This document shows, piece by piece, positions 1 through 8,144 of a DNA stretch of 14,158 nt. The notes under the pieces were generated by a model. The model searched no databases, was not told the DNA's origin, and was given only the letters and a program-made list of their open reading frames with translations. Each line of letters begins with the position of its first letter. Within the stretch, counting starts at the first letter, position 1. The position numbers and the translations under genes were made by a program. This DNA is from JAKFWF01 sp031401535 (lineage in GTDB: Bacteria; Pseudomonadota; Alphaproteobacteria; Rhizobiales; Hyphomicrobiaceae), in the NCBI GenBank assembly GCA_031401535.1, contig JANNRP010000014.1, positions 1 to 14,158 of the forward strand, written 5' to 3'.

Positions 1-120
1 CCTGCAGCCAAAGCCGTTCTCAAGGATAAGGTTCGGTTGGCCTATGTGGACGGGGAAGCGGATGGGCCGCGCTCGTATGCTGCAACCGCCTGGGTCGTTA
101 GGGGCAAGGTTCCGGTTTGA
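1..120 (+). CDS. C-terminal end of an unrecognised protein (5' end outside window)
   Basis: Frame 1 is open from the first base to a TGA at 118-120 and encodes 39 residues. They end in ATAWVVRGKVPV and include the stretch RLAYVDGEADGPRSY. Codon use looks coding, with G or C at many third positions, and there is no start inside the window, so this is read as the tail of a gene entering from the left. The fragment is too short to place in a family and no function is proposed. It runs in the same direction as the next two genes but is separated from them by about 370 bases, so a shared transcript is doubtful. It could also be a chance open frame. Confidence 0.45.
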   Translation, partial: PAAKAVLKDKVRLAYVDGEADGPRSYAATAWVVRGKVPV

Positions 121-493
121 CCGCGATTGATGTGGCGGTGAATTGTTTTTTCGTCCCAAGGGGGTTGGGTGTGCGGTTGTCAACGCGCCTTTGATTGTGG
201 CTCGTCGGGCAGCACGCGAGGGGAGCAGGAGGCGGTGGTGCACAAACGGACGATCGCCAATACGCTCGTGCGCCACTACGGGTGATCATGCGAAACTGCA
301 CGGGCGAGCGCCAGAGTACCTAGTGAAAAGCCCGATTAGTCTGTGATGGCCATGGCACGTACGGCCAACGGCGGTGCAATGCCGTCCACAGGGAAAGGTT
401 CGTACTTCGAGACTCATCCTTCCCGCCGCACTAGTTGGAATACGACCCGAATTAAGAGCAGATCACTGTTACTGAGGGAGGGATTGGCGGCAC
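121..493. other. intergenic stretch with no supported gene
   Basis: These 373 bases hold only short open frames without a good ribosome binding site or recognisable product. I saw no tRNA cloverleaf, strong hairpin followed by a T-run, transposon end or direct repeat. The only signal is the purine-rich ribosome binding site of the following gene at its right end. A promoter for that gene is expected here, but no convincing -35/-10 pair was found by eye. Confidence 0.5.
473..493 (+). promoter_or_regulatory. ribosome binding site deciding the start at 494
   Basis: The purine run GAGGGAGGG lies about 11 bases before the ATG at 494. It is the strongest Shine-Dalgarno-like sequence in this part of the window and supports the ATG start of the uncharacterised gene. 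Confidence 0.55.
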
Positions 494-1471
494 ATGATCG
501 ATTGGAGTTCGCTGGTAGCCTGGTGGCCAAAGGTCGTTGAATTTCTCAACCAAGAGTTCATGAAGGCGGTGCTCGGCTCCATCTTCGGAGCTTGGGGTGG
601 CGCAAAGTATGGTGCAAAGGCTGCCCAACGCATCGCTGACAAGAAGGCCGATCGGGAGCAGATGCTCACGGAGTTGCGCAGCATCAACGGCGCGCTCGAG
701 CTCTTATTTGGAATGGCGAACACGTGCTTCAACCTAAAGCAGCAGCACGTTATTGCGCAAAAGCAGCAATACGATGAACAGCGTGCACGCGTTCACCAGC
801 ACCACAGGCGGCTGCAGGCGGGCGAGCGGTTGCCCCCGCTCGACATTGGACTTTTGGATTTGTCGCAATTGGATGTGCTGAGGTTCAGGACGGAGAAGGT
901 CGAGCAGATTCTTATCGAAAAGGTGTCAAGCAACGGGCGCACCCTTCCAATGTTCGGCATGTTCATGCAAAGCGTTGAGGCGCTGAACCAGCTCATCCGC
1001 CAGCGCAACGAACTCGTCCAAGGCCTCCTTAACGGTCAAGGCCACCAGGACAATAATGTTCCCCTCCTTTTCGGACTCCCGCTGCAAGAGGCTCGGATCG
1101 ACGATCGGTATGGCAATTATGTCGAAGGTATTTCTCGAACCACGGATGACTGCATCTTCTTTGCGGTGGCCATTACGAAGCATCTCAAGGATCACGGTGC
1201 TCGTGTTCGCGATCAATATGTGCGGCGCTTCGGCGAGAATGTTATGAAGATCAATCAATTGGTTTTTGACCAAGCCACAAAATCAGGTCTGATGCCACCG
1301 GAGGAGAACTACGCGTCATGGCGGAATTCCTTCATTCGGTTGGTACCGAGAACTGAAGGGAGAAGGTTTGCGAAGGGCTGGTATGCCATTCGAAAACTCG
1401 GCCGAATGCTTAAGGTGGCGTGGCGGAACAGGGCCGTTACGTCATCTGGGCCTTCTCTACCGCCTCCATAA
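494..1471 (+). CDS. uncharacterised protein with N-terminal glycine-zipper hydrophobic segment and helical body
   Basis: I do not recognise a named family in this 325-residue protein. Residues about 23-45 form a hydrophobic, glycine-spaced stretch (G28, G32, G35, G36, G40), like a glycine-zipper membrane helix. A charged, probably coiled-coil region follows at about 45-105 (ADKKADREQMLTELRS, then many Q, K and R). A second helical part spans about 125-180 and a third about 215-265, and the tail is basic (RTEGRRF to about residue 312). No catalytic motif, signal peptidase site or nucleotide-binding loop was seen. The layout of a short membrane anchor followed by KQQHV-like helical segments resembles hypothetical proteins I associate with accessory regions, but this is only an impression. 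The start is supported by a good ribosome binding site. The gene ends 38 bases before hrpB on the same strand. Its base composition is lower in GC than hrpB, which may mean separate ancestry. Confidence 0.8.
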   Translation: MIDWSSLVAWWPKVVEFLNQEFMKAVLGSIFGAWGGAKYGAKAAQRIADKKADREQMLTELRSINGALELLFGMANTCFNLKQQHVIAQKQQYDEQRARVHQHHRRLQAGERLPPLDIGLLDLSQLDVLRFRTEKVEQILIEKVSSNGRTLPMFGMFMQSVEALNQLIRQRNELVQGLLNGQGHQDNNVPLLFGLPLQEARIDDRYGNYVEGISRTTDDCIFFAVAITKHLKDHGARVRDQYVRRFGENVMKINQLVFDQATKSGLMPPEENYASWRNSFIRLVPRTEGRRFAKGWYAIRKLGRMLKVAWRNRAVTSSGPSLPPP

Positions 1472-1508
1472 ACTCGCTAGAAATGCAGGGTTGGCTATAC
1501 AGACCGTC

Positions 1509-3998
1509 ATGACCAGACTGCCAACCATCGACAACGCCAATCACCTCCCCATTGATGGCGTGCTGGCCGACCTGATGGCCACGCTCAACCGGCGGACATG
1601 CGCGGTGTTGGTTGCCCCGCCCGGTGCCGGCAAGACCACGCGCGTGCCGCTGGCGCTGCTCGATGCTGATTGGCTAAAGGGAACTAAAATCCTCTTGCTG
1701 GAACCCCGACGGTTGGCGGCGCGGGGTGCCGCGGCACGTATGGCCGATCTGCTCGGTCAACAGATCGGCGGGACGGTCGGCCTGCGAGCCCGGCTCGCGT
1801 CCAAGATCGGCCCCAAGACACGCATCGAAGTTATCACCGAGGGCGTATTCACGCGTATGATCCTCCACGATCCCTCACTCGACGGCATTGGCGCGGTACT
1901 ATTCGACGAGTTCCACGAACGCTCGCTCGATGCCGACTTCGGTCTGGCCCTCGCGCTCGACTCACAAAATGCACTGCGCGAGGATCTGCGCATCCTCGTG
2001 ATGTCGGCGACACTGGATGACAAACGGGTGGCCAGCCTGCTGGGCGGCGCACCCGTCATCACATCGGAAGGCCGCGCATTTCCTGTAGTCACGCGCTACC
2101 TCGGCCGCGACACGCGCGGGCGCATCGACGACCAGATGACCGATGCCATCGAGGGCGCCTTGCGCTCAGAAACTGGATCGATCCTGGCCTTCCTGCCCGG
2201 CCAAGGCGAGATCCGCCGCGTTGCGGATCAGCTGGAACAGCGCATCACCGATCCCTCGATCGAGATCGCGCCGCTTTACGGCGCGATGGACCCGCAGGCG
2301 CAGGGCCGCGCGGTGCAACCCGCCCGTGCCGGGCAACGCAAGGTCGTGCTGGCAACGTCCATAGCCGAGACGTCCCTCACCATCGAAGGCGTGTGCGTCG
2401 TCATCGACTGCGGGCTGTCGCGTGTGCCGCGCTTTGAACCGGACGTGGGCGTGACGCGGCTCGCGACGGTGCGCGTATCGAGGGCCAGTGCCGATCAGCG
2501 GCGGGGGCGCGCAGGCCGCACCGAACCCGGCGTCTGCTATCGGCTATGGGACGAGCCGCAGACACAGAGCCTGCTGCCGTTCACGACCCCTGAGATTCAG
2601 AACGCCGACATGAGCGGCCTGCTGCTCGACTGTGCAGCGTGGGGCGAATCCGATCCAAGCCGTCTGCCCTGGCTCGACCCGCCGCCCCGCGCCGCCCTCG
2701 ACGTAGCCCGCAGCGAACTGATGGCACTCGGCGCGCTCGATTCGAGCGGGCGGATCACGGCGCAGGGGCAACGCATCCGCGCGGTACCCCTGCCGCCGCG
2801 CCTTGGTGCCATGCTGGCCGCCGCAGCGGCATGCGATGCGGCCGACGATGCCGCTGACATCGCCGCGCTGATTGTCGAACGTGGCCTTGGCGGCACCGAC
2901 ACCGACCTTACCCACCGCTTGACGATGTTCCGTCGTGACCGGTCCGAGCGAGCAACGGCGATGCGGCGGCTAGCGAAAGGCTGGGTATTGCAGGCGCGGG
3001 CGGGGATCGAGACAGCACAACCAGCCGAGTCTCCGTCTCTCGCTGCCATCCTCGCGCTCGCATTCCCCGATCGCATCGCCAAGGCACGTGGCGCCACCGG
3101 TACATTCCTGCTGGCGAATGGCCGTGCGGCATCCGTCGATGCGACGGACGCGTTGGCGCGGCACACGTTCCTAGTTATCGCCGAGATGTCCGGCACGGCG
3201 GCAGCTACCCGCATTCTATTGGCCGCGCCCTTCGATGTCACAGAACTCAAAGATATTGCCAGTCACCGCATCGTGCATACCGACGATGTCACGTTCGACC
3301 GCGCAGCCATGGCCCTGCGCGCGCGTCGCGTCAGCCGCCTTGGCGCGATCACGCTCAGTGCCGAACCGCGTGCGGTTGTTGCAACTGCCGATACCGCGCT
3401 GCTGCTCGCCGACGGCATCGCAACCCTCGGTATCGACAAACTTCCGTGGTCGAAATCGCAACGGCAATTGCGGGATCGCGTGGCGTTTCTAAGTGCAGCT
3501 ACCGCTGAGTGCTGGCCCGATCTTGGCGATGCTGCCTTGAGCAACAGCATCCGTGATTGGCTTGGCCCCTTCCTTGAGGACAAGACCCGCCTCTCTGACA
3601 TCGCCGCCGATGATCTCAGCGCCGCGCTCGATACACTGCTGCCGTGGGGTCTGCGGCAACGTATTGACCAGGAGTCGCCAACCCATTTCACGGCCCCCAC
3701 CGGCAACAGCCATGCCATCGATTACGAGGGGGCGCGTGCGCCAGCCTTGCACATCCGCGTACAGGAACTGTTCGGCTTGAAGCAGCATCCGTCAATTGCC
3801 AACGGACGACTGCCGTTGACCCTGCATCTCCTATCCCCCGCTCACCGCCCGATCCAGATCACGCGCGACCTGCCGGGCTTCTGGGCGGGGTCGTGGAACG
3901 CAGTCAAATCCGAGATGCGCGGCCGCTATCCACGCCATCCCTGGCCCGACGAGCCCGCAAATGCCATGCCCACGACACGGGTCAAGCCACGCGGTTGA
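1509..3998 (+). CDS. hrpB: ATP-dependent RNA helicase HrpB (DEAH box)
   Basis: An 829-residue DEAH-family helicase, close to the usual HrpB length. Visible motifs, in order: Walker A APPGAGKT (36-43), motif Ia LLEPRRLAA (63-71), motif II in its DEFH variant (133-136), motif III SAT (166-168), LATSIAETSLTI (281-292), and motif VI QRRGRAGR (330-337). The C-terminal block with HIRVQELFG and GFWAGSW, ending in RYPRHPWPDEP, is the HrpB-specific tail. It is expected to unwind RNA using NTP in the cytoplasm; in most bacteria its loss has little phenotype. The open frame continues upstream into the preceding gene, but the ATG at 1509 is chosen because HrpB proteins begin shortly before the LPIDGVL segment. 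The ribosome binding site there is weak. GC content is clearly higher than in the gene to the left. Confidence 0.95.
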   Translation: MTRLPTIDNANHLPIDGVLADLMATLNRRTCAVLVAPPGAGKTTRVPLALLDADWLKGTKILLLEPRRLAARGAAARMADLLGQQIGGTVGLRARLASKIGPKTRIEVITEGVFTRMILHDPSLDGIGAVLFDEFHERSLDADFGLALALDSQNALREDLRILVMSATLDDKRVASLLGGAPVITSEGRAFPVVTRYLGRDTRGRIDDQMTDAIEGALRSETGSILAFLPGQGEIRRVADQLEQRITDPSIEIAPLYGAMDPQAQGRAVQPARAGQRKVVLATSIAETSLTIEGVCVVIDCGLSRVPRFEPDVGVTRLATVRVSRASADQRRGRAGRTEPGVCYRLWDEPQTQSLLPFTTPEIQNADMSGLLLDCAAWGESDPSRLPWLDPPPRAALDVARSELMALGALDSSGRITAQGQRIRAVPLPPRLGAMLAAAAACDAADDAADIAALIVERGLGGTDTDLTHRLTMFRRDRSERATAMRRLAKGWVLQARAGIETAQPAESPSLAAILALAFPDRIAKARGATGTFLLANGRAASVDATDALARHTFLVIAEMSGTAAATRILLAAPFDVTELKDIASHRIVHTDDVTFDRAAMALRARRVSRLGAITLSAEPRAVVATADTALLLADGIATLGIDKLPWSKSQRQLRDRVAFLSAATAECWPDLGDAALSNSIRDWLGPFLEDKTRLSDIAADDLSAALDTLLPWGLRQRIDQESPTHFTAPTGNSHAIDYEGARAPALHIRVQELFGLKQHPSIANGRLPLTLHLLSPAHRPIQITRDLPGFWAGSWNAVKSEMRGRYPRHPWPDEPANAMPTTRVKPRG

Positions 3999-4009
3999 AG
4001 GACCCTCGC

Positions 4010-4023
4010 GCGCATTTGTGCGC
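4010..4023. terminator. small hairpin just after hrpB, weak terminator candidate
   Basis: A perfect 5-base stem GCGCA/TGCGC with a TTTG loop starts about 12 bases after the hrpB stop. No T-run follows, so intrinsic termination is doubtful. It may be only a chance GC-rich inverted repeat. Confidence 0.2.
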
Positions 4024-4078
4024 TTGACTGCAACGACTGGTCCGGTTCCCATCGCTTGAACCTCAGGGACGATCAGCC

Positions 4079-5506
4079 ATGACCAAATTTGACATGACCA
4101 TTCGCGGCGGCACTGTCGTCACGGCGAGCGACACCATCCGATGCGATGTCGGAATCCGGGACGGCCTGGTGGCAGCGCTCGGATTCGATCTAGGCTCCGC
4201 CGATCAGGTCATCGACGCGACCGGGCATCTGGTGCTCCCCGGCGGCATCGACAGCCACGTCCACTTAGCCCAACCGAGCGGTCCCGGTATCGTCATGGCG
4301 GATGACTTCGAGAGCGGTACGCGGTCGGCGGCTTTCGGTGGCAACACACTGGTCATGCCGTTCTGCATGCAGGAAAGAGGGCAATCGCTGCGGGCGGCGC
4401 TCAACGCCTATCACGCCAAGGCCGCAGGCCAGTCCTATATCGACACCAGCTTTCACCTTGTCATATCCGACCCGACGCCACAGGTGCTGGGGCAGGAACT
4501 CCCCTCCCTCGTTCGCGACGGCTACACGTCGTTCAAGGTGTTCATGACCTACGAGGATCTGGCCCTCAGCGACATGCAGATGCTGGAAGTGTTTTCAGTC
4601 GCGCGTGACACCGGCGCGCTCGTCATGGTGCATGCCGAGAACTACGACGCCATCCGCTTCCTGACCACCCGCCTCGAAGCCGCGCATAAAACCGCGCCGA
4701 AGTATCATGCCACATCGCGTCCCATCGCCGTCGAGCGCGAGGCGACGCACCGAGCCATCAGTCTGGCCGAGATGGTCGATGTGCCGATCATGATCGTGCA
4801 TGTCTCGAACGGCGAGGCGATGGAGCAGATCCGCTGGGCGCAGTCAAAGGGCCTCAAGGTTTTCGGCGAGACCTGCCCGCAATACCTCATGTTGACGGAG
4901 GCCGATCTCGACGGCCTCAACATGGAGGGTGCGAAATACGTGTGCTCACCCCCGCCGCGCGACAAGCAATCCCAGGCCGACTGCTGGCTAGGTCTTGAGA
5001 CCGGCGTGTTCCAGGTGTTCTCGTCCGACCATTGCCCGTTCCGCTACGACGACCCGCAAGGCAAGCTTATTCCGAAAGGCCGCACGAGCTTCCGCTGGGT
5101 ACCGAACGGCATCCCGGGCGTCGAGACACGTTTGCCGATCCTGTTCTCCGAAGGCGTCGTCAAGGGCCGTATCACGCTCAATCAGTTCGTGGCGCTGTCA
5201 TCGACCAACCATGCGAAGATGTACGGGTTACACCCGCGCAAGGGCACGATCGCCGTCGGCTGCGATGCCGATATCGCGATCTGGGATGCAGCCCGCAAGG
5301 TGACGATCACGGCGGGCGATTTGCATCAGGGGTCGGATTATACGCCCTATGAAGGCATCGAAGTCATGGGATGGCCGGTGACGACCATCGTGCGCGGCAA
5401 GGTCGTCGTGCAGGACGGAATGCTCAAGGGAAACAAGGCGCATGGCATGCATCTGGCGCGTGAGACGTCAGCGTTCGCCGTACCGCGCGGGGAGTTGGGA
5501 TTGTGA
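4079..5506 (+). CDS. hydA: dihydropyrimidinase / D-hydantoinase-type cyclic amidohydrolase
   Basis: A 475-residue member of the amidohydrolase superfamily that hydrolyses cyclic diamides such as dihydrouracil, dihydrothymine or 5-substituted hydantoins to N-carbamoyl amino acids in the cytoplasm. The metal-site residues are all present: HVH (H60, H62) in the GGIDSHVHL motif, the lysine expected to be carbamylated in SFKVFMTY (K153), H185 in MVHAEN, H241 in IVHVSNGEA, and D317 in SSDHCPF. Length and the overall order of motifs fit dihydropyrimidinase rather than dihydroorotase or allantoinase. An AGGGA ribosome binding site about 9 bases before the ATG supports the start. The usual partners (dihydropyrimidine dehydrogenase, beta-ureidopropionase or carbamoylase) are not in the window, so the real substrate is uncertain. 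Reductive pyrimidine degradation and hydantoin hydrolysis are both possible. Confidence 0.9.
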   Translation: MTKFDMTIRGGTVVTASDTIRCDVGIRDGLVAALGFDLGSADQVIDATGHLVLPGGIDSHVHLAQPSGPGIVMADDFESGTRSAAFGGNTLVMPFCMQERGQSLRAALNAYHAKAAGQSYIDTSFHLVISDPTPQVLGQELPSLVRDGYTSFKVFMTYEDLALSDMQMLEVFSVARDTGALVMVHAENYDAIRFLTTRLEAAHKTAPKYHATSRPIAVEREATHRAISLAEMVDVPIMIVHVSNGEAMEQIRWAQSKGLKVFGETCPQYLMLTEADLDGLNMEGAKYVCSPPPRDKQSQADCWLGLETGVFQVFSSDHCPFRYDDPQGKLIPKGRTSFRWVPNGIPGVETRLPILFSEGVVKGRITLNQFVALSSTNHAKMYGLHPRKGTIAVGCDADIAIWDAARKVTITAGDLHQGSDYTPYEGIEVMGWPVTTIVRGKVVVQDGMLKGNKAHGMHLARETSAFAVPRGELGL

Positions 5507-5532
5507 CGACGATGATGAGCAGAACACTGGTT

Positions 5533-5551
5533 TTGGGCGTAACTCGCCCAA
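5533..5551. terminator. hairpin between two converging genes, possible bidirectional terminator
   Basis: A perfect 7-base inverted repeat TTGGGCG/CGCCCAA with the 5-base loop TAACT lies in the 51 bases between the converging stop codons of the hydantoinase and oligopeptidase genes. Neither side has a strong T-run, so it would be a weak intrinsic terminator at best, but its position fits that role. Confidence 0.4.
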
Positions 5552-5554
5552 CCA

Positions 5555-5590
5555 ACCTTACCCGCTCCTTTCCACCTTACCCGCTACTTT
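5555..5590. repeat. imperfect tandem repeat (19-base period) across the oligopeptidase stop codon
   Basis: Positions 5555-5571 and 5574-5590 match at 16 of 17 bases with a 19-base offset, sharing the 12-base core ACCTTACCCGCT. On the minus strand the first copy is read in frame as part of the protein (VAGKV). The second copy, shifted by one base relative to the codons, supplies the TAA stop. Confidence 0.6.
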
Positions 5591-7681
5591 GAGCGCGAAT
5601 GCGTAGTCGACTGCAATCTCTTTCAACGCTTCGAAACGGCCTGAGGCGCCGCCATGCCCGGCACTCATATTGGTCTTGAGGATAAGCAAATTGCTATCGG
5701 TTTTCAGCTCACGAAGTTTCGCAACCCACTTGGCCGGCTCCCAATAGGTGACGCGCGGATCGGTCAGGCCACCATAGGCGAAGATGGCCGGGTAGGCTTT
5801 AGCCTCCACATTGTCGTAAGGGCTGTACGACTTGATGATGGCGAAATCTTCCGCGCTCTCGATCGGGTTACCCCACTCCGGCCACTCAGGCGGGGTCAGC
5901 GGCAGATCCTTGTCGAGCATAGTATTTAACACGTCGACGAACGGCACGTCGGCAATGATGCCTAAGAACAGGTCTGGCGCCATATTGGCGACCGCCCCCA
6001 TCAACATACCGCCGGCCGAGCCGCCGTTAGCGACGATCCGCCCTCGCGTGGTCAATCCTTGCGCGACCAGGAACTCACCAGCCGCTATGAAGTCATGGAA
6101 CGTGTTGAGCTTGGTCTGATGCTTGCCACCGGTATACCAAGCATAGCCCTTGTCCTTGCCGCCGCGAATGTGGGCTATGGCATAAATAAAGCCACGATCG
6201 ACGAGTGACAACCGCGTAGTGGCGAAGCTCGCCGGAATCGAGATGCCGTAACTGCCGTAGCCGTAAAGCAGAACAGGGGCCGAGCCGTCGAGCGGGGTGG
6301 TTTTTTTGTAGAGAACCGTCACCGGCACCAGTTCGCCATCGCGGGTGGGCGCGAACAGCCGCCGCGTAACATAGTCGCCGATGACATGACCACTCGGGAT
6401 TTCCTGCGTCTTGCGCAAGGTCCGCGCCCGCGTCTCGACGTCGTAGTCGCAAACCTGGGACGGAGTCGTCATTGACGAGTAGGTAAAGCGGATCGTAGTC
6501 GTGTCAAACTCATAGCCAGCCGACATACCGAGGCTGTAAGCCTCCTCGTCAAAGGCAATGGCATGCTCTACGCAGTCGGCGAAACGGTGCACGACGATGC
6601 GCGGCAGGCTGTCCTCGCGCTCCAGCCGAATCATATGGCCCTTGAGCGCGACCGTCTCCAGGATCAGGCAACCCGGCTTGTGGGCCACAAGCTCGACCCA
6701 GTGCGCTTCGCCGGGCGAAGTAACAGGAGCCACACAGATGCGGAAATCGACGGCACCGTTGGAATTGGTGGTGATGATAAAGTGATCGCCGTGGGCCAAC
6801 GTCGCGTGTTCGATACCGTATTCATGGCCAAAGCGGCGGGCGGCAACGAGGCGCGGCTCAGATGTTGGAGCATCGGCGTCGATCAACCAACTCTCGTTGG
6901 TTTGGTGATCGTGGATGTCGATGACGATGTACTTGCCCGACTGAGATTTGCTAACGCCGACATAGAAGCCGACGTCGGGCTCTTCATATACCAGTACGTC
7001 GTGCGCGGAAGGCTGTCCCAAGCCGTGCCGATACACCGACATTGGCCGATGGTTCTCATCAAGGCGAACGTAGAACAGCGTGGCGCTGTTGGCCGACCAC
7101 TCAATTGAGCCGCGCGTGTCGGGCATCGCGTCAACGAGATCCTGACCGGTGGCCATGTCACGCAAACGGATCGTATAAAGCTCCGAGCCTTTTTCATCGA
7201 CGGAATAGGCGAGCAGCCGATGATCGGGGCTATGCGCCATGGCGCCTAGAGACCAGTAGGGCTTACCTTCGGCCTCGACGTTGCCGTCGATTAGAATTGT
7301 CTCAGAACCACCACCACGTGGACGGCGGCAGACGCGCGGATATTGCCCTCCGGTGATCGTCGTCGAGTAGTAGTCCCACTCGCCATCGGGCGAGGGCACC
7401 GAGCTATCATCTTCCTTGATGCGCGACTTCATCTCGGCAAACAGCGTTGCCTGCAGATCGCGGGTATCACCGAGTGCTGTCTCCATGTAGGCGTTCTCGG
7501 CTTCTAAATAAGCACGAATGCCTGGAGCCAGAACGCACGGGTCGCGCATTACATCTTGCCAGTTGTCAGCACGCAACCACGCGTAGTCATCGACCAAAGT
7601 AACGTTGTGGTGAGATGTGGTGACCGGCCTTTTTTCAGCGCGCGGCGGAATGCCCGCAACTGGAGCCTTCAACTCAGACAT
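5558..7681 (-). CDS. ptrB: oligopeptidase B (protease II), S9A serine peptidase
   Basis: A 707-residue prolyl-oligopeptidase-family enzyme, the usual length for oligopeptidase B, which cleaves short peptides after Arg or Lys in the cytoplasm. The N-terminal part (to about residue 430) fits the beta-propeller domain that limits substrate size. The C-terminal alpha/beta-hydrolase domain shows YGYGSYG (473-479), the nucleophile Ser555 in NGGSAGGM, Asp641 in GLTDPRV and His676 in SAGHGGASGR. The segment PLTPPEWPEWGNP (594-606) is the acidic signature that separates oligopeptidase B from prolyl endopeptidase. There is no signal peptide. GGGAAGTGAGG-like purines just before the ATG support the start. 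The gene lies 29 bases downstream of msrB on the same strand, so the two are probably cotranscribed. The extreme C-terminus overlaps a short tandem repeat. Confidence 0.95.
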   Translation of the reverse strand: MSELKAPVAGIPPRAEKRPVTTSHHNVTLVDDYAWLRADNWQDVMRDPCVLAPGIRAYLEAENAYMETALGDTRDLQATLFAEMKSRIKEDDSSVPSPDGEWDYYSTTITGGQYPRVCRRPRGGGSETILIDGNVEAEGKPYWSLGAMAHSPDHRLLAYSVDEKGSELYTIRLRDMATGQDLVDAMPDTRGSIEWSANSATLFYVRLDENHRPMSVYRHGLGQPSAHDVLVYEEPDVGFYVGVSKSQSGKYIVIDIHDHQTNESWLIDADAPTSEPRLVAARRFGHEYGIEHATLAHGDHFIITTNSNGAVDFRICVAPVTSPGEAHWVELVAHKPGCLILETVALKGHMIRLEREDSLPRIVVHRFADCVEHAIAFDEEAYSLGMSAGYEFDTTTIRFTYSSMTTPSQVCDYDVETRARTLRKTQEIPSGHVIGDYVTRRLFAPTRDGELVPVTVLYKKTTPLDGSAPVLLYGYGSYGISIPASFATTRLSLVDRGFIYAIAHIRGGKDKGYAWYTGGKHQTKLNTFHDFIAAGEFLVAQGLTTRGRIVANGGSAGGMLMGAVANMAPDLFLGIIADVPFVDVLNTMLDKDLPLTPPEWPEWGNPIESAEDFAIIKSYSPYDNVEAKAYPAIFAYGGLTDPRVTYWEPAKWVAKLRELKTDSNLLILKTNMSAGHGGASGRFEALKEIAVDYAFALKVAGKVERSG

Positions 7682-7710
7682 GAAGCCTCACTTCCCAACT
7701 TAGCCGCGCC

Positions 7711-8115
7711 TTAGCCAGCGTCTGGCTTGAACGTCAGCGAAACGCCGTTGATGCAGTAACGCAATCCGGTCGGTTTCGGACCGTCGGGAAAAACGTGGCC
7801 CAGATGGCCGTCGCAGGTTGCGCAGTGCACTTCGGTGCGGCGCATGAAGAACGCGCCGTCCTGTTGTTCGCCGACCGATTCGGGCGAAACAGGTCGGCTG
7901 TAGCTTGGCCAGCCGGTGCCACTCTCGAACTTGTCGGCGGAAGCGAATACCGGATTGCCGCAGCACACGCAGTTGAACGTACCGGTTCGCTTTTCGTCGT
8001 TGAGCGGTGACGTGAAGGGCCGTTCCGTCCCGTGCTTGCGCGCAACACGGTAGGCCTCCGGCGAAAGCTCTTGCGCCCAGGCAGCGTCGGGCTTCACCAT
8101 CTTTGTTGTTGGCAT
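7711..8115 (-). CDS. msrB: peptide methionine-R-sulfoxide reductase MsrB
   Basis: A 134-residue MsrB that reduces the R epimer of methionine sulfoxide in oxidised proteins, using thioredoxin or another reductant. Two CxxC pairs (C49/C52 in NCVCCG and C98/C101 in CATCDGHLGHVF) are the structural zinc ligands. The catalytic cysteine is C121 in RYCINGVSL. The position that carries a resolving cysteine in E. coli-type enzymes (SGCGWPS) is threonine here (SGTGWPS, T67), so recycling must use another cysteine or an external thiol. The frame is open for 13 further codons upstream, but AGGAGAGG at 8124-8131, 8 bases before the ATG at 8115, fixes the shorter start. No signal peptide is seen, so a cytoplasmic role is expected. 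It is probably the first gene of a pair with oligopeptidase B. Confidence 0.95.
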   Translation of the reverse strand: MPTTKMVKPDAAWAQELSPEAYRVARKHGTERPFTSPLNDEKRTGTFNCVCCGNPVFASADKFESGTGWPSYSRPVSPESVGEQQDGAFFMRRTEVHCATCDGHLGHVFPDGPKPTGLRYCINGVSLTFKPDAG

Positions 8116-8123
8116 GGGTGGTG

Positions 8124-8131
8124 CCTCTCCT
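8124..8131 (-). promoter_or_regulatory. ribosome binding site of msrB
   Basis: AGGAGAGG on the minus strand, 8 bases before the ATG at 8115. It selects this ATG over the in-frame ATG at 8154. Confidence 0.7.
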
Positions 8132-8144
8132 GTTTGCAGCAGTT

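Noticed and set aside
143..346. Short open frame in the left intergenic stretch
   Set aside because: No ribosome binding site, Arg-rich and without family resemblance; likely chance.
1368..1508. hrpB start at the upstream TTG at 1368
   Set aside because: It would overlap the preceding gene by about 100 bases and add 47 residues with no HrpB resemblance.
2597..3250. Minus-strand open frame of 217 codons inside hrpB
   Set aside because: Arg/Ser/Ala-rich composition typical of a shadow frame; hrpB motifs and its C-terminal block cover the region on the plus strand.
4024..4052. TTGACT as a -35 element upstream of the hydantoinase gene
   Set aside because: No acceptable -10 hexamer at 16-18 bases downstream, so a promoter call is not supported.
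6563..7108. Plus-strand open frame of 181 codons opposite oligopeptidase B
   Set aside because: Overlaps the conserved propeller domain of a full-length recognised enzyme; no ribosome binding site and no recognisable product.
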